A stretch of DNA of 64,000 bases from Geodermatophilus bullaregiensis (lineage in GTDB: Bacteria > Actinomycetota > Actinomycetes > Mycobacteriales > Geodermatophilaceae). The stretch spans positions 4,650,001 to 4,714,000 of the forward strand of contig NZ_JAFBCJ010000001.1 of NCBI RefSeq assembly GCF_016907675.1. Direction: 5' to 3'. The notes under the pieces were generated by a model. That model did not search any database. It was not told where the DNA came from and saw only the letters and a program-made list of their open reading frames with translations. How positions within the stretch are numbered: the first letter of the stretch is position 1; every line of letters starts with the position of its first letter. Shown here piece by piece: positions 1-9,786 of this stretch. A program made the translations under genes and the position numbers.

Positions 1-1379
1 CGCGGCAGAGCATCCTCGACATCGAGGCCCTGCTGATCGACACCCCGTCCGGAGCGCAGGTGCCGCTGGGTGCCGTCGCCGACGTCGTGCAGACCTCCGA
101 TCCGACGGTCATCACGCACGACGCCGTCTCCCGGAGCCTGGACGTCACCGCACGGGTCCAGGGCCGGGACCGCGGTGAGGTCTCGGACGACGTGACCACC
201 CGGTTGCAGGAGCTCAGCTACCCCTACGAGTACCGCGCCGAGGTGATCGACGACGCCGGCGACCGCGCCGACGTGCAGCAGTGGCTCGTCCTGGCCGTCC
301 TGGTCGTCGTGGGGCTGGTCTTCCTGCTGCTGCAGGCGGCCACGAGCAGCTGGCGCGGGGCCGCGGCGCTGGTGCTCTGCCTGCCTCTGGCCGGCGTGGG
401 CGGTCTCGCCGCCGGGACGCTGCTGGGCAGCGCCGGCTCGCTGCCGGTGCTCGCGGCGATCGCCTCCGCGGTGGCGCTGGCGGTCCGGCAGGCACTGGTC
501 CTGGTGCGCCGGGCGCAGGCGCTCGCCGCCGGGACCGGCGTGCGGGACGCCACCGCGGCGATGCGACGGGCGGTCGAGGAGAAGGCGCCGGCGGTGGTGG
601 TCGTCGTCCTCACCACCGCCGCGGCCTTCCTGCCGGCCGCGGTCGTGCCGCGCGGCGCCGGGCTGGAGCTGCTGGGCCCGTTCGCGGTCACCCTGCTGGC
701 CGGGCTGGTCACGTCCACGCTGGTCGTCCTCGTCCTGGTCCCCGCGCTCCTCCCGGCCGTCGGGGCCCTGACCCCGACCACCGGCGGACCCGACGACGTC
801 TTCGCCGGGCGACACGAGGCCCGCGAGGACGACGAGGACGTGGAGGACGACGAGGACGAGGGCGTCCGGCAGGAGACGGGCCCGCGGCGGGCCGACGGCC
901 GGCCGGGCACGGGACGGGAGCGAGGGAGCACCGTGATGACCAGCAGCCCCGCCAGGCTCGCGTCGTTCCTCGTCGCCGCCGGCCTGGTCGTGACCGGGTG
1001 CTCGGGGACCGCGCAGGGAACCGACGCGGCGGCCGGCGAGGAGCCCGCCGTGCTGGAAGTGGCCGACGACGGCGAGCCGGGGCGGATCACCCTCACCAGG
1101 GAGGCCCGGGATCGCATCGGGCTCGAGACCGAGGCGGTCGCGACGTCGCCGGACGGGCTGTCCATCCCCTACGGAGGGGTCGTCTACGACAACGAGGGAG
1201 AGGCGTGGACCTTCGCCGTGGTCGGTGAGCGGACCTACCAGCGCGCCCCGATCAGCATCCTCGACATCGTCGACGACCGGGCGCTGCTCGGCGCGGGTCC
1301 CGCACCCGGCACCGAGGTGGTGACCGTGGGCGCCGCCTTGCTGGTGGGCGTGGAGGCGGGCATCAGCGGTGGTGAGTGA
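1..1379 (+). CDS. RND efflux permease, C-terminal part, running in frame into an adaptor lipoprotein (start outside window)
   Basis: The frame is open from the window edge. The first stretch (RQSILDIEALLIDTPSGAQV) matches the equivalent part of the complete RND permease downstream (LLIDTPSGQRVRLGDVAGV), so this is the last third of a second proton-driven HME-type RND permease. About five membrane helices follow (roughly bases 280-770), corresponding to helices 8-12 of the family. An acidic tail rich in Asp and Glu lies near 818-870. There is no stop codon before the lipoprotein that begins at 936; the frame ends only at the TGA at 1377-1379. So it is either a true fusion, a lost stop, or two proteins with re-initiation at 936. 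The next permease overlaps the end (GTGA). Family assignment is firm; the fusion is not. Confidence 0.75.
   Translation, partial: RQSILDIEALLIDTPSGAQVPLGAVADVVQTSDPTVITHDAVSRSLDVTARVQGRDRGEVSDDVTTRLQELSYPYEYRAEVIDDAGDRADVQQWLVLAVLVVVGLVFLLLQAATSSWRGAAALVLCLPLAGVGGLAAGTLLGSAGSLPVLAAIASAVALAVRQALVLVRRAQALAAGTGVRDATAAMRRAVEEKAPAVVVVVLTTAAAFLPAAVVPRGAGLELLGPFAVTLLAGLVTSTLVVLVLVPALLPAVGALTPTTGGPDDVFAGRHEAREDDEDVEDDEDEGVRQETGPRRADGRPGTGRERGSTVMTSSPARLASFLVAAGLVVTGCSGTAQGTDAAAGEEPAVLEVADDGEPGRITLTREARDRIGLETEAVATSPDGLSIPYGGVVYDNEGEAWTFAVVGERTYQRAPISILDIVDDRALLGAGPAPGTEVVTVGAALLVGVEAGISGGE
936..1379 (+). CDS. small RND adaptor-like lipoprotein (internal start within the long frame)
   Basis: ATG at 936 is preceded by GAGGGAG at 922-928, a good ribosome binding site, and opens a 147-residue protein with a lipoprotein signal: hydrophobic stretch LASFLVAAGLVVTGC with the lipobox Cys at residue 22. 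The rest (GLSIPYGGVVYDNEGEAWTF, then GTEVVTVGAALLVGVEAG) resembles the C-terminal membrane-proximal domain of RND periplasmic adaptors of the CusB/HlyD kind. It lacks the hairpin and lipoyl parts. It lies between two RND permeases and overlaps the second by 4 bases, so it probably works with them at the outer face of the membrane. The signal peptide and ribosome binding site argue for a separate protein despite the missing upstream stop. Confidence 0.7.
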   Translation: MTSSPARLASFLVAAGLVVTGCSGTAQGTDAAAGEEPAVLEVADDGEPGRITLTREARDRIGLETEAVATSPDGLSIPYGGVVYDNEGEAWTFAVVGERTYQRAPISILDIVDDRALLGAGPAPGTEVVTVGAALLVGVEAGISGGE

Positions 1380-4300
1380 CGGTGGCCCGGCGGACGCTGA
1401 TGGCCTGGACGGTCGCCACCAGCCTGAGGTTCCGGTACCTGGTCGCCGCCGGCGGTGTCCTGCTCATGGGGCTGGGCGTCGTCCTCCTCCCGCAGTCGCG
1501 CCTGGACGTGTTCCCCGAGTTCGCGCCCCCCCGGGTGATCGTCCAGACCGGGGCGCTGGGGCTCGCGACGACCGACGTCGAGGAGCTGATCACCGTCCCG
1601 CTCGAGCAGGCGCTCAACGGTGTGGAGGGTCTGGACGTCCTCCGGTCCAAGTCGGTGCCCCAGCTGTCCAACATCGAGCTCGTCTTCGAGTCCGACGTCG
1701 ACCTGATGGAGGCCCGGCAGCTCGTGCAGGAACGGATCGCCGGGGTCTCGGCGACCCTGCCGTCGTGGGCCGCGCCGCCGGAGATCCTCGCGCCCGCCTC
1801 GGCGACCGCCCGTGCCGTCAAGATCGGGATCACGTCGACGGACCACTCGCTCATCCAGGTGTCGGTGTCGGCGTACTACGTGATCAGGGCGCGGCTCATG
1901 GCGGTGCCGGGCGTCGCGAACGTGATGCTGTGGGGGCAGCGCAAGGACCAGCTCCAGGTCCAGGTGGACCCGGCCGCGATGGCCGAGCTGGACGTGACGC
2001 TCGAGCAGGTGATGCGGACGACGTCGGAGTCGGTCGACTCCGGTCTGCTCCGGTTCCACCCCGGCTCCATCATCGGCACGGGCGGCGTGATCGAGACGCC
2101 CAACCAGCGGCTGGACGTGCGCAACGTGCTGACCGTCTTCACGCCGGCCGACCTCGCCGAGGTCCCCGTGCAGACCACCGACGGCCGGACGGTCCGCATC
2201 GGGGACGTCGCCACCGTCGTCCAAGGGCACCAACCCCTGATCGGCGAGGCGGTCGTCAACGGCGGTCCCGGGATGCTCCTGGTCGTGGAGAAACTGCCCT
2301 GGGCGGACACGGTCGAGCTGACCCGTGGCATCGAGGAGGTCGTCCGCGCGCTGGAGCCGGGGCTGCCCGGCGTCCAGATCGACACCACGATCTTCCAGCA
2401 GGCCGGGTTCATCGAGACGGCCATCGACAACCTCACCGAGGCCATGCTCCTGGGCTTCCTGCTGGTCGCCGTGATCCTCGCGCTGTTCCTCTTCGAGTGG
2501 CGGGTCGCGCTGATCAGCCTGCTCACCATCCCGCTCTCCCTGGTCGCCGCGCTCCTGGTGCTGTACTCCCGGGACCAGACGATCAACACGATGACGTTGG
2601 CCGGGCTGGTGATCGCCCTCGGGGCAGTGGTCGACGACGCGATCATCGACGTCGAGAACATCGTCCGGCGGCTGCGCCTGAACCGGCTGTCGGGCAGTCC
2701 CTCCTCGACGGCGTCGGTGATCCTCCGGGCCTCGCTCGAGGTGCGGAGCCCGATCGTCTTCGCCACGCTCATCATCGTCGCGGCGGCGATCCCCGTGTTC
2801 CTCCTGGAGGGGCTGACCGGGGCCTTCTTCCGGCCGTTGGCGCTGTCCTACACGCTGGCGATCGTCGCGTCGCTGGTGGTCGCGCTGACCGTGACCCCGG
2901 CGCTGGCGCTCATCCTGCTCCGCAACGCTCCCGTCGAGCGCCGGGAGTCGCCGCTGGTGCGGGTACTGCAGCACCGCTACACGCGGGTGCTGGAGCGCAC
3001 CATCCACCGGCCGCGCCGCCTCTACGCCGGCGCCCTGGCGGTCGTCCTGCTCGGCCTGCTCGTGACCCCCACCCTCGGGCAGGCCCTCCTCCCGCACTTC
3101 AAGGAGCGGGACTTCCTCATGCACTGGGTCGCCCAGCCCGGGACCTCGGTCACGGAGATGTACCGCATCTCCCTGGCGGCCAGCGAGGAGCTCAGACAGA
3201 TCCCCGGGGTGCGCAACTTCGGTGCGCACATCGGCCAGGCGGTCGCCGGTGACGAGGTCTACGGCGTGAACTTCGGCGAGAACTGGGTCAGCATCGACCC
3301 GTCCGTCGACTACGACGAGACCATCGCGGCGATCGACGCGGTGATCGCCGACTACCCCGGCCTGTTCCGCGACCGCAAGACCTACCTGGACGAGCGCGTC
3401 AAGGAGGTGGTCGCAGGCGGGAGCGAGCCCATCGTCGTCCGGCTCTTCGGTCCCGACCTCGACGTGCTCCGCGGACAGGCGGCCGAGATCGAGGACGTCC
3501 TCACCGGCGTCGAGGGCACCGCGAACGCACACGTCGACATCTCCAGCGACATCCCGCAGGTGGAGGTGCAGGTGGACCTGGCGGCGGCGGCCCGGTACGG
3601 GCTCAAGCCGGGGGACGTGCGACGCGCGGCCGCGGCGCTGGTGGCAGGGGAGGAAGTCGGCGACAACTGGCAGGAGGGCCGGGCGTACGACGCCGTGGTC
3701 GTGGGGCTGCCCGAGGTGCGCAGCAGCGTGCCGGCCATCCAGGGCCTCCTGATCGACACACCGTCCGGACAGCGGGTCCGCCTGGGCGACGTGGCCGGCG
3801 TGACCCTCCAGCCCAGCCCGAACGCCATCGAGCGGGAGGACGGGTCCCGGCACCTGGACATCCTGGCGGACGTGTCCGGCCGCGACCTGGGGTCGGTCGG
3901 GGAGGACGTGGCCGCAGCGCTGGCCGACCGCGGCCTCCCTCGCGGGTACCACGCCGAGCTGCTGGGTGAGTACCAGGAGCAGGAGGCGGCGCAGGCGCGG
4001 TTGCTCGCCACCGCGGGGATCGCCCTCGCCCTGGTCGTCCTGCTGCTGCACGCGTCGCTGGGCGGCTGGCGGCCCACCCTCCTGGTCCTGCTCACCCTGC
4101 CGATGGCCCTGATCGGGGGCGTGCTGGCCGCGTTCGCCACCGGGGGGGTCCTCTCCATCGGCTCCCTCGTCGGGTTCTTCACGGTGTTCGGCATCGCGGC
4201 CCGCAACGGCATCCTGCTGATCAACCACGCGCAGCACCTGGAGCGGGAGGAGGGGGAGACGTTCGGTCTCGCCCTGGTGCTGCGGGCCGCGCGGGAGCGG

Positions 4301-4543
4301 CTGTCGCCCATCCTCATGACGTCGCTGGCCACCGGGCTGGCCCTGGTGCCCCTCGTGGTCCTGGGCGACCGCCCGGGGCACGAGATCGAGCACCCGCTCG
4401 CGGTGGTCATCCTGGGCGGCCTGTTCACCTCCACGCTGCTCAACCTCTTCGTGACGCCGGCCCTGTACCTGCGCCTCGGTCGTCCGCGGACCGACGAGCG
4501 CAACCGGCACCTGCTCGGGCGGGGGACGGCCCCGGCCGGCTGA
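1376..4543 (+). CDS. heavy-metal-type RND efflux permease (CusA/CzcA family)
   Basis: A 1055-residue protein, the usual length for HME-RND permeases, which are proton-driven inner-membrane pumps. One helix lies near residues 19-39. A first large outer loop (GLATTDVEELITVPLEQALNG is typical) is followed by helices from about 355 to 510 containing GAVVDDAIIDVENIVRR, whose paired Asp residues are the proton relay. A second outer loop holds FKERDFLMHWVAQPGTS, and the last helices run from about 878 to 1040. The GTG start overlaps the previous stop. Two permeases with a small adaptor in one operon suggest a hetero-oligomeric pump. Actinobacteria lack a Gram-negative outer membrane, so the full tripartite model need not apply. 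Substrate is unknown. Confidence 0.9.
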   Translation: MTVARRTLMAWTVATSLRFRYLVAAGGVLLMGLGVVLLPQSRLDVFPEFAPPRVIVQTGALGLATTDVEELITVPLEQALNGVEGLDVLRSKSVPQLSNIELVFESDVDLMEARQLVQERIAGVSATLPSWAAPPEILAPASATARAVKIGITSTDHSLIQVSVSAYYVIRARLMAVPGVANVMLWGQRKDQLQVQVDPAAMAELDVTLEQVMRTTSESVDSGLLRFHPGSIIGTGGVIETPNQRLDVRNVLTVFTPADLAEVPVQTTDGRTVRIGDVATVVQGHQPLIGEAVVNGGPGMLLVVEKLPWADTVELTRGIEEVVRALEPGLPGVQIDTTIFQQAGFIETAIDNLTEAMLLGFLLVAVILALFLFEWRVALISLLTIPLSLVAALLVLYSRDQTINTMTLAGLVIALGAVVDDAIIDVENIVRRLRLNRLSGSPSSTASVILRASLEVRSPIVFATLIIVAAAIPVFLLEGLTGAFFRPLALSYTLAIVASLVVALTVTPALALILLRNAPVERRESPLVRVLQHRYTRVLERTIHRPRRLYAGALAVVLLGLLVTPTLGQALLPHFKERDFLMHWVAQPGTSVTEMYRISLAASEELRQIPGVRNFGAHIGQAVAGDEVYGVNFGENWVSIDPSVDYDETIAAIDAVIADYPGLFRDRKTYLDERVKEVVAGGSEPIVVRLFGPDLDVLRGQAAEIEDVLTGVEGTANAHVDISSDIPQVEVQVDLAAAARYGLKPGDVRRAAAALVAGEEVGDNWQEGRAYDAVVVGLPEVRSSVPAIQGLLIDTPSGQRVRLGDVAGVTLQPSPNAIEREDGSRHLDILADVSGRDLGSVGEDVAAALADRGLPRGYHAELLGEYQEQEAAQARLLATAGIALALVVLLLHASLGGWRPTLLVLLTLPMALIGGVLAAFATGGVLSIGSLVGFFTVFGIAARNGILLINHAQHLEREEGETFGLALVLRAARERLSPILMTSLATGLALVPLVVLGDRPGHEIEHPLAVVILGGLFTSTLLNLFVTPALYLRLGRPRTDERNRHLLGRGTAPAG

Positions 4544-4576
4544 ACCGCCCCGTGCACCGGCGGGCGGGGAGGCGGT
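4544..4576. terminator. weak stem-loop between convergent genes
   Basis: ACCGCC at 4544-4549 pairs with GGCGGT at 4571-4576, and two further C-G pairs form around a bulged A. It sits directly after the RND stop and just before the convergent stop at 4585. There is no T-run. This is a candidate bidirectional terminator only. Confidence 0.3.
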
Positions 4577-4584
4577 ACCGGGGG

Positions 4585-6693
4585 TCAGCGCATCTGCGCG
4601 ACCCAGGCGACGGCCTCCCGCGCCTGCTGCCGGCGGCGCTCGTAGGTGGCCCCCACGACCAGCAGGAGCAGGCCGGCGGTGGCGAGGGTGACCCAGCGCG
4701 GCACCAGCGGCGCGTAGGACGACAGCCGGCCCAGGACCACGAAGGCCAGCGTCGCGGCGCCGACCACGAAGGGCGCCTGCCGGTGGGTGAGCGTGCCGCC
4801 GACGGTCAGGACGGCCGCCGCGGCGACCACCAGGACCAGGCGCAGCGACGTCGGGTCGGTGACGACCACCATCGCCGAGGGCACCAGCGCGACCGCCACC
4901 GCCCCGCCCTCCGCCGCCCAGGAGCCGGCGCGTGCCCGCAGTGCCGGCAGCGCGAGGAGCAGCAGGCCGGCGGCGGCGGGCAGCGAGTAGACCTCCGGCG
5001 TCCGGACGTCGGCCCCGGCCGCGGCGATCCAGCCGGCGACCACGAGGTCGGCGACGGCGAGCACCGCCACGGGCCGCCGCCGCGCGACGACGGCGTAGAC
5101 GCCGGCGGCCGCGCCCGCGACGGCGAGGTCGACCCCCACCTGCCCCCAGGCCCCGGCGGTGCCGGCGACCACGCCCGCCAGCAGGCCGCTGCCTGCGCCG
5201 ACCGCGGCCGCGGCCACCTCCTCGGGCCACCGCGCCCGGAGGGCGGCCATGCCGAAGGCCACCGCGGCGAGCAGCGCGAGGAGCAGCCCCGCGACCTCCG
5301 GGCCGAGCAGCCCGGCGTCGACGGCCAGCAGCACCGCCGGAACCGGGAGTGCCAGGGCCGTGCCCGTCGCCGCGGGACGCACCTCCGGACGCAGCAGGGC
5401 GGCCAGCGCCGCCGGCACGGCAGCGGCGAGGGCCAGCAGCGCCAGCAGGTCGGTGCGGCCGGCGGTGGCGAGCACCGCGGCGCCGGCCCCGGCCAGCGTG
5501 AGGCTCGCGCCCAGCAGGCCGGCGAGCACGGCGGGCGCCGAGCGCACCGGCGCCGCGGCCGCGAGCAGCACCAGCCCGAGCCCGGCCCCGGCCACGGACC
5601 CGGCCACCCCCGTCCCCGTGCCGGCGAGCGACCCGCTCAGCGCCAGGGCCGGGAGCCCCGCGGCGCCGGCGGCGACCGGGCGCAGGTCGGGGACCAGCCG
5701 CAGCTCGCGCAGGAGGGGGACGGCCACGGCGCCGGCGGTGACCAGGACGCCGGTGGCGGTCCACGACTGCAGCGACCCGAGCTCCCAGGCCACCCCGATG
5801 CCACGCAGCACACCGGCCGCCGTCCACAGGCCGGCCAGGGCGAGGGCAAGCCGGTGCAGCGACGGGCGCAGGGCCAGCACCACGAGGACGTCGGCCAGCG
5901 CCGTCCCGAGGGCCACCGCCGCCCCGGCCGCCTGCCCGGCCGCGGGCTCCGGCAGGAGCAGCAGCCCGACCGGCTGGGCGGCCAGCAGCGCGACGACCGG
6001 CCAGGTGACGGTGCTGCGGGTCAGCCGCCCGAGCCCCAGCGCGACCAGCGCGACGGCCGCGCCGGAGAGCCCGGTCCACAGCCGCTCCGGCACCGCGTCG
6101 ACGCCCCACAGGCCCAGGGCGTGCGCCGCCCCGAGGTCGACGGCCAGCAGTGCGGCACCGGCGGCCGCGAGCGCCTCCTCGGTGGCCCGCAGCCCCCGCC
6201 GGGCGGTCCAGGCCGACGTGGCCATCGCGGTGGCCGTGACGGTGGCCATGACCGCCGCCTGGAAGGTCACCCCGAGCCGGGTCCAGGCGACCGCCACGAA
6301 GGCGAGGGCGGCGGCCACCACGAGCAGCGCGCCGAGGCCCAGCAGCACCTGCTGCGGGCTGATCCGCCGGCGCGGTGCCGGGGGCGGCACGGGCGGGAGA
6401 GGCGGGGGAGGCGTGGGCGACGACGGGGCCGTCGGCGGGGCCGGCGGCCAGGCCGGGACGGGCACCCTCCCGGCGGCCGGGGCGGCCGGGCCGGGGGCGG
6501 CCGCGCGGAGCGTCGCCACCAGCGCGTCCCGCTCGCGGGCGAACTCCTCGATCGTCGCGCCCAGCCGCGCGACGACCGTCGCCGCCTGGCCGACGGCCGG
6601 CAGCCCGCACGTCGGGCAGGGCGCGGGCGCCGGTGCGGCGGGTGTGCCGCAGACGGGGCAGGGCGGGCCCCAGGGAGCGTCCGTCCAGGTCAT
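4585..6693 (-). CDS. zinc-ribbon multi-pass membrane protein (SCO7613 C-terminal domain type)
   Basis: 702 residues. The N-terminus carries a small zinc ribbon: Cys12/Cys15 and Cys26/Cys29 in CPVCG and CPTCG. A short helical segment (about 38-65) and a Pro/Ala-rich linker follow. From about residue 110 (RRISPQQVLLGLGALLVVAA) to near the C-terminus there is an almost unbroken series of hydrophobic helices, roughly 17 or more. This layout fits the actinobacterial proteins annotated as SCO7613 C-terminal domain membrane proteins, whose function is unknown. It is a single gene, convergent with the RND operon and divergent from the ABC-F gene. ATG at 6693 is the first start before the ribbon. Confidence 0.8.
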   Translation of the reverse strand: MTWTDAPWGPPCPVCGTPAAPAPAPCPTCGLPAVGQAATVVARLGATIEEFARERDALVATLRAAAPGPAAPAAGRVPVPAWPPAPPTAPSSPTPPPPLPPVPPPAPRRRISPQQVLLGLGALLVVAAALAFVAVAWTRLGVTFQAAVMATVTATAMATSAWTARRGLRATEEALAAAGAALLAVDLGAAHALGLWGVDAVPERLWTGLSGAAVALVALGLGRLTRSTVTWPVVALLAAQPVGLLLLPEPAAGQAAGAAVALGTALADVLVVLALRPSLHRLALALAGLWTAAGVLRGIGVAWELGSLQSWTATGVLVTAGAVAVPLLRELRLVPDLRPVAAGAAGLPALALSGSLAGTGTGVAGSVAGAGLGLVLLAAAAPVRSAPAVLAGLLGASLTLAGAGAAVLATAGRTDLLALLALAAAVPAALAALLRPEVRPAATGTALALPVPAVLLAVDAGLLGPEVAGLLLALLAAVAFGMAALRARWPEEVAAAAVGAGSGLLAGVVAGTAGAWGQVGVDLAVAGAAAGVYAVVARRRPVAVLAVADLVVAGWIAAAGADVRTPEVYSLPAAAGLLLLALPALRARAGSWAAEGGAVAVALVPSAMVVVTDPTSLRLVLVVAAAAVLTVGGTLTHRQAPFVVGAATLAFVVLGRLSSYAPLVPRWVTLATAGLLLLVVGATYERRRQQAREAVAWVAQMR

Positions 6694-6806
6694 GCCGGCA
6701 TGGTGGCGGCACGGACGGCGCCGCGGAACGGGTCCTCCCCCGTCTGTGGAGGGCCGGTGCCGCCGACGTCACCGGGAATCGGCTCGGGATCCGGCGCCGG
6801 AGCGCC

Positions 6807-6812
6807 TACCCT
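6807..6812 (+). promoter_or_regulatory. -10 box TACCCT of a leaderless-looking promoter for the ABC-F gene
   Basis: TACCCT fits the actinobacterial TANNNT -10 pattern and ends 7 bases before the GTG at 6820. No ribosome binding site lies between, so the transcript would begin at or next to the start codon. Confidence 0.5.
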
Positions 6813-6819
6813 GGGATCA

Positions 6820-8421
<1,602 letters not shown>

Positions 8422-8433
8422 CGCTCCGTCACT

Positions 8434-8451
8434 GCCGTCCTCGCGGACGGC
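8434..8451 (+). terminator. stem-loop after the ABC-F gene
   Basis: GCCGTCC, loop TCGC, GGACGGC: a perfect 7-bp hairpin 12 bases past the stop at 8421. No T-run follows. The 282 bases to the next gene hold nothing else I recognise. Confidence 0.45.
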
Positions 8452-8703
8452 ACCGCGGCCACGTGCCGTCCCCCAGCCGCGCCGAGCCCTCCCCCGGCGT
8501 CCCGGCCGGGAGCCTGCGGCCCCGCGACCGGTCCGCCGTCCTGCGCGGGGCCGGACCTCGATTCCCCCGTTCGCGTGGCCGACCTCGGTCCTCTGGGTGA
8601 TCATCGACGCGGGAGGCCGGCGTCACGGGGACGGCGGCACCACGCGGACGAGCACCCGACGGGCCGGCGTCGCCGGCGCGGACGGCGACGACGGAGGGGA
8701 GTC

Positions 8704-8934
8704 ATGGCCGACTCGAGCACGGCGGACCTCGGCAAGGGCAAGCGGATCACGGGCGGGGACCGCACGTCCCTCGCCGACGAGCTCAAGAAGCGCTACGACG
8801 GCGGGGAGAGCATCCGGTCCCTGGCCACCTCGACCAACCGGTCCTACGGCTTCGTGCACCGGCTCCTGTCGGAGTCCGGTGCCACGCTGCGCAGCCGTGG
8901 CGGAGCGAACCGGAACAACAAGAAGAGCGCGTGA
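8704..8934 (+). CDS. small helix-turn-helix protein, conserved in actinobacteria
   Basis: 76 residues: a lysine-rich start, then DELKKRYDGGESIRSLATST and SYGFVHRLLSESGATLRSRGG. This is a compact helix-turn-helix with a basic tail, and the whole protein matches a short HTH family widespread in actinobacteria. DNA binding is likely; the target is unknown. The ATG follows a strong GGAGGGGA at 8693-8700, so the longer upstream frame is not needed. Its stop overlaps the GTG of the enoyl-CoA hydratase gene, so the two are co-translated. Confidence 0.8.
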   Translation: MADSSTADLGKGKRITGGDRTSLADELKKRYDGGESIRSLATSTNRSYGFVHRLLSESGATLRSRGGANRNNKKSA

Positions 8935-9704
8935 CGGCGGCCGACGCCGACGGCCGGGTCCGCACCGCCCGCGACGGCGCCGTCCTCACCGTCACGCTCG
9001 ACCGTCCCGACCAGCTCAACGCGCAGACGCCGGCCACCTGGACGGCGCTCGCGGCGGTCGGTGCCTCCCTCGACGACGACGTCCGCGTGGTCGTCGTGCG
9101 GGGCGCCGGCCGCTCGTTCTCCGCGGGGCTGGACCGCAGCCTCTTCAGCACCGACCCCGACACCCCGGGGGGCCTCGGCCAGCTCGGCCGGATGCCCGCC
9201 GAGGTCGCCCAGGAGCGCATCCGGACCTACCAGGCCGGGTTCCGGTGGCTGCGGTCACCGGGGATCGTGTCGGTGGCGGCGGTGCAGGGGCACGCCATCG
9301 GGGCCGGCGCGCAGTTGGCGCTGGCCTGCGACCTGCGGGTGCTCACCGAGGACGCCTCGCTGCGCCTGCCGGAGGCCACCCTCGGCCTGGTCCCCGACCT
9401 CACCGGCACGAGCACGCTGACCGAGCTGGTCGGCTACTCGCGCGCGATGGAGATCTGCCTGACCGGGCGGGCGGTGGCGGCGGCCGAGGCGCTGACGATG
9501 GGCCTGGCCAACGCCGTCGTCCCGGCCGGCGGGCTCGACGAGGCGGTCCGCGGGCTGGTGGCCGCGCTCACCGCCCCGCCGGCCGGTGCCAGCCGGGAGA
9601 CCGCGGCGCTGGTGCGCTCCGCCGTCCGCAACGACCCGGACGGCCAGGACGCCGCGGAGCGGGCGGCGCAGGCGCGGCGGCTGGCCGAGCTGGCCGGCAG
9701 CTGA
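8931..9704 (+). CDS. enoyl-CoA hydratase/isomerase family protein
   Basis: 257 residues of the crotonase fold. The two oxyanion-hole segments are visible: SFSAGLDRS near residue 64 and VQGHAIGAGAQLALACD near 120. LPEATLGLVPDLTGTSTL follows. Members hydrate or isomerise acyl-CoA thioesters in the cytosol; the exact substrate cannot be read from sequence. The GTG start overlaps the stop of the HTH gene (GTGA). A strong stem-loop follows 17 bases after the stop, closing this two-gene unit. Confidence 0.85.
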   Translation: MTAADADGRVRTARDGAVLTVTLDRPDQLNAQTPATWTALAAVGASLDDDVRVVVVRGAGRSFSAGLDRSLFSTDPDTPGGLGQLGRMPAEVAQERIRTYQAGFRWLRSPGIVSVAAVQGHAIGAGAQLALACDLRVLTEDASLRLPEATLGLVPDLTGTSTLTELVGYSRAMEICLTGRAVAAAEALTMGLANAVVPAGGLDEAVRGLVAALTAPPAGASRETAALVRSAVRNDPDGQDAAERAAQARRLAELAGS

Positions 9705-9721
9705 GCACGACGCCGGAACAG

Positions 9722-9761
9722 GGGACGGCCGGCGGCTGTTGTCCGTGCCGCCGGCCGTCCC
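9722..9761 (+). terminator. strong stem-loop after the enoyl-CoA hydratase gene
   Basis: GGGACGGCCGGCGGC at 9722-9736 pairs perfectly with GCCGCCGGCCGTCCC at 9747-9761 around a 10-base loop. There is no T-run, as is usual in high-GC actinobacteria. Confidence 0.6.
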
Positions 9762-9786
9762 TGCTGCCGGGGGAGGAGGTCGTGCC

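Noticed and set aside
1235..6772. Very long minus-strand open frame opposite the RND genes
   Set aside because: It is an antisense shadow produced by high GC. Its translation is rich in Arg, Gly, Gln, His and Asp without any domain, while the plus strand has clear RND motifs.
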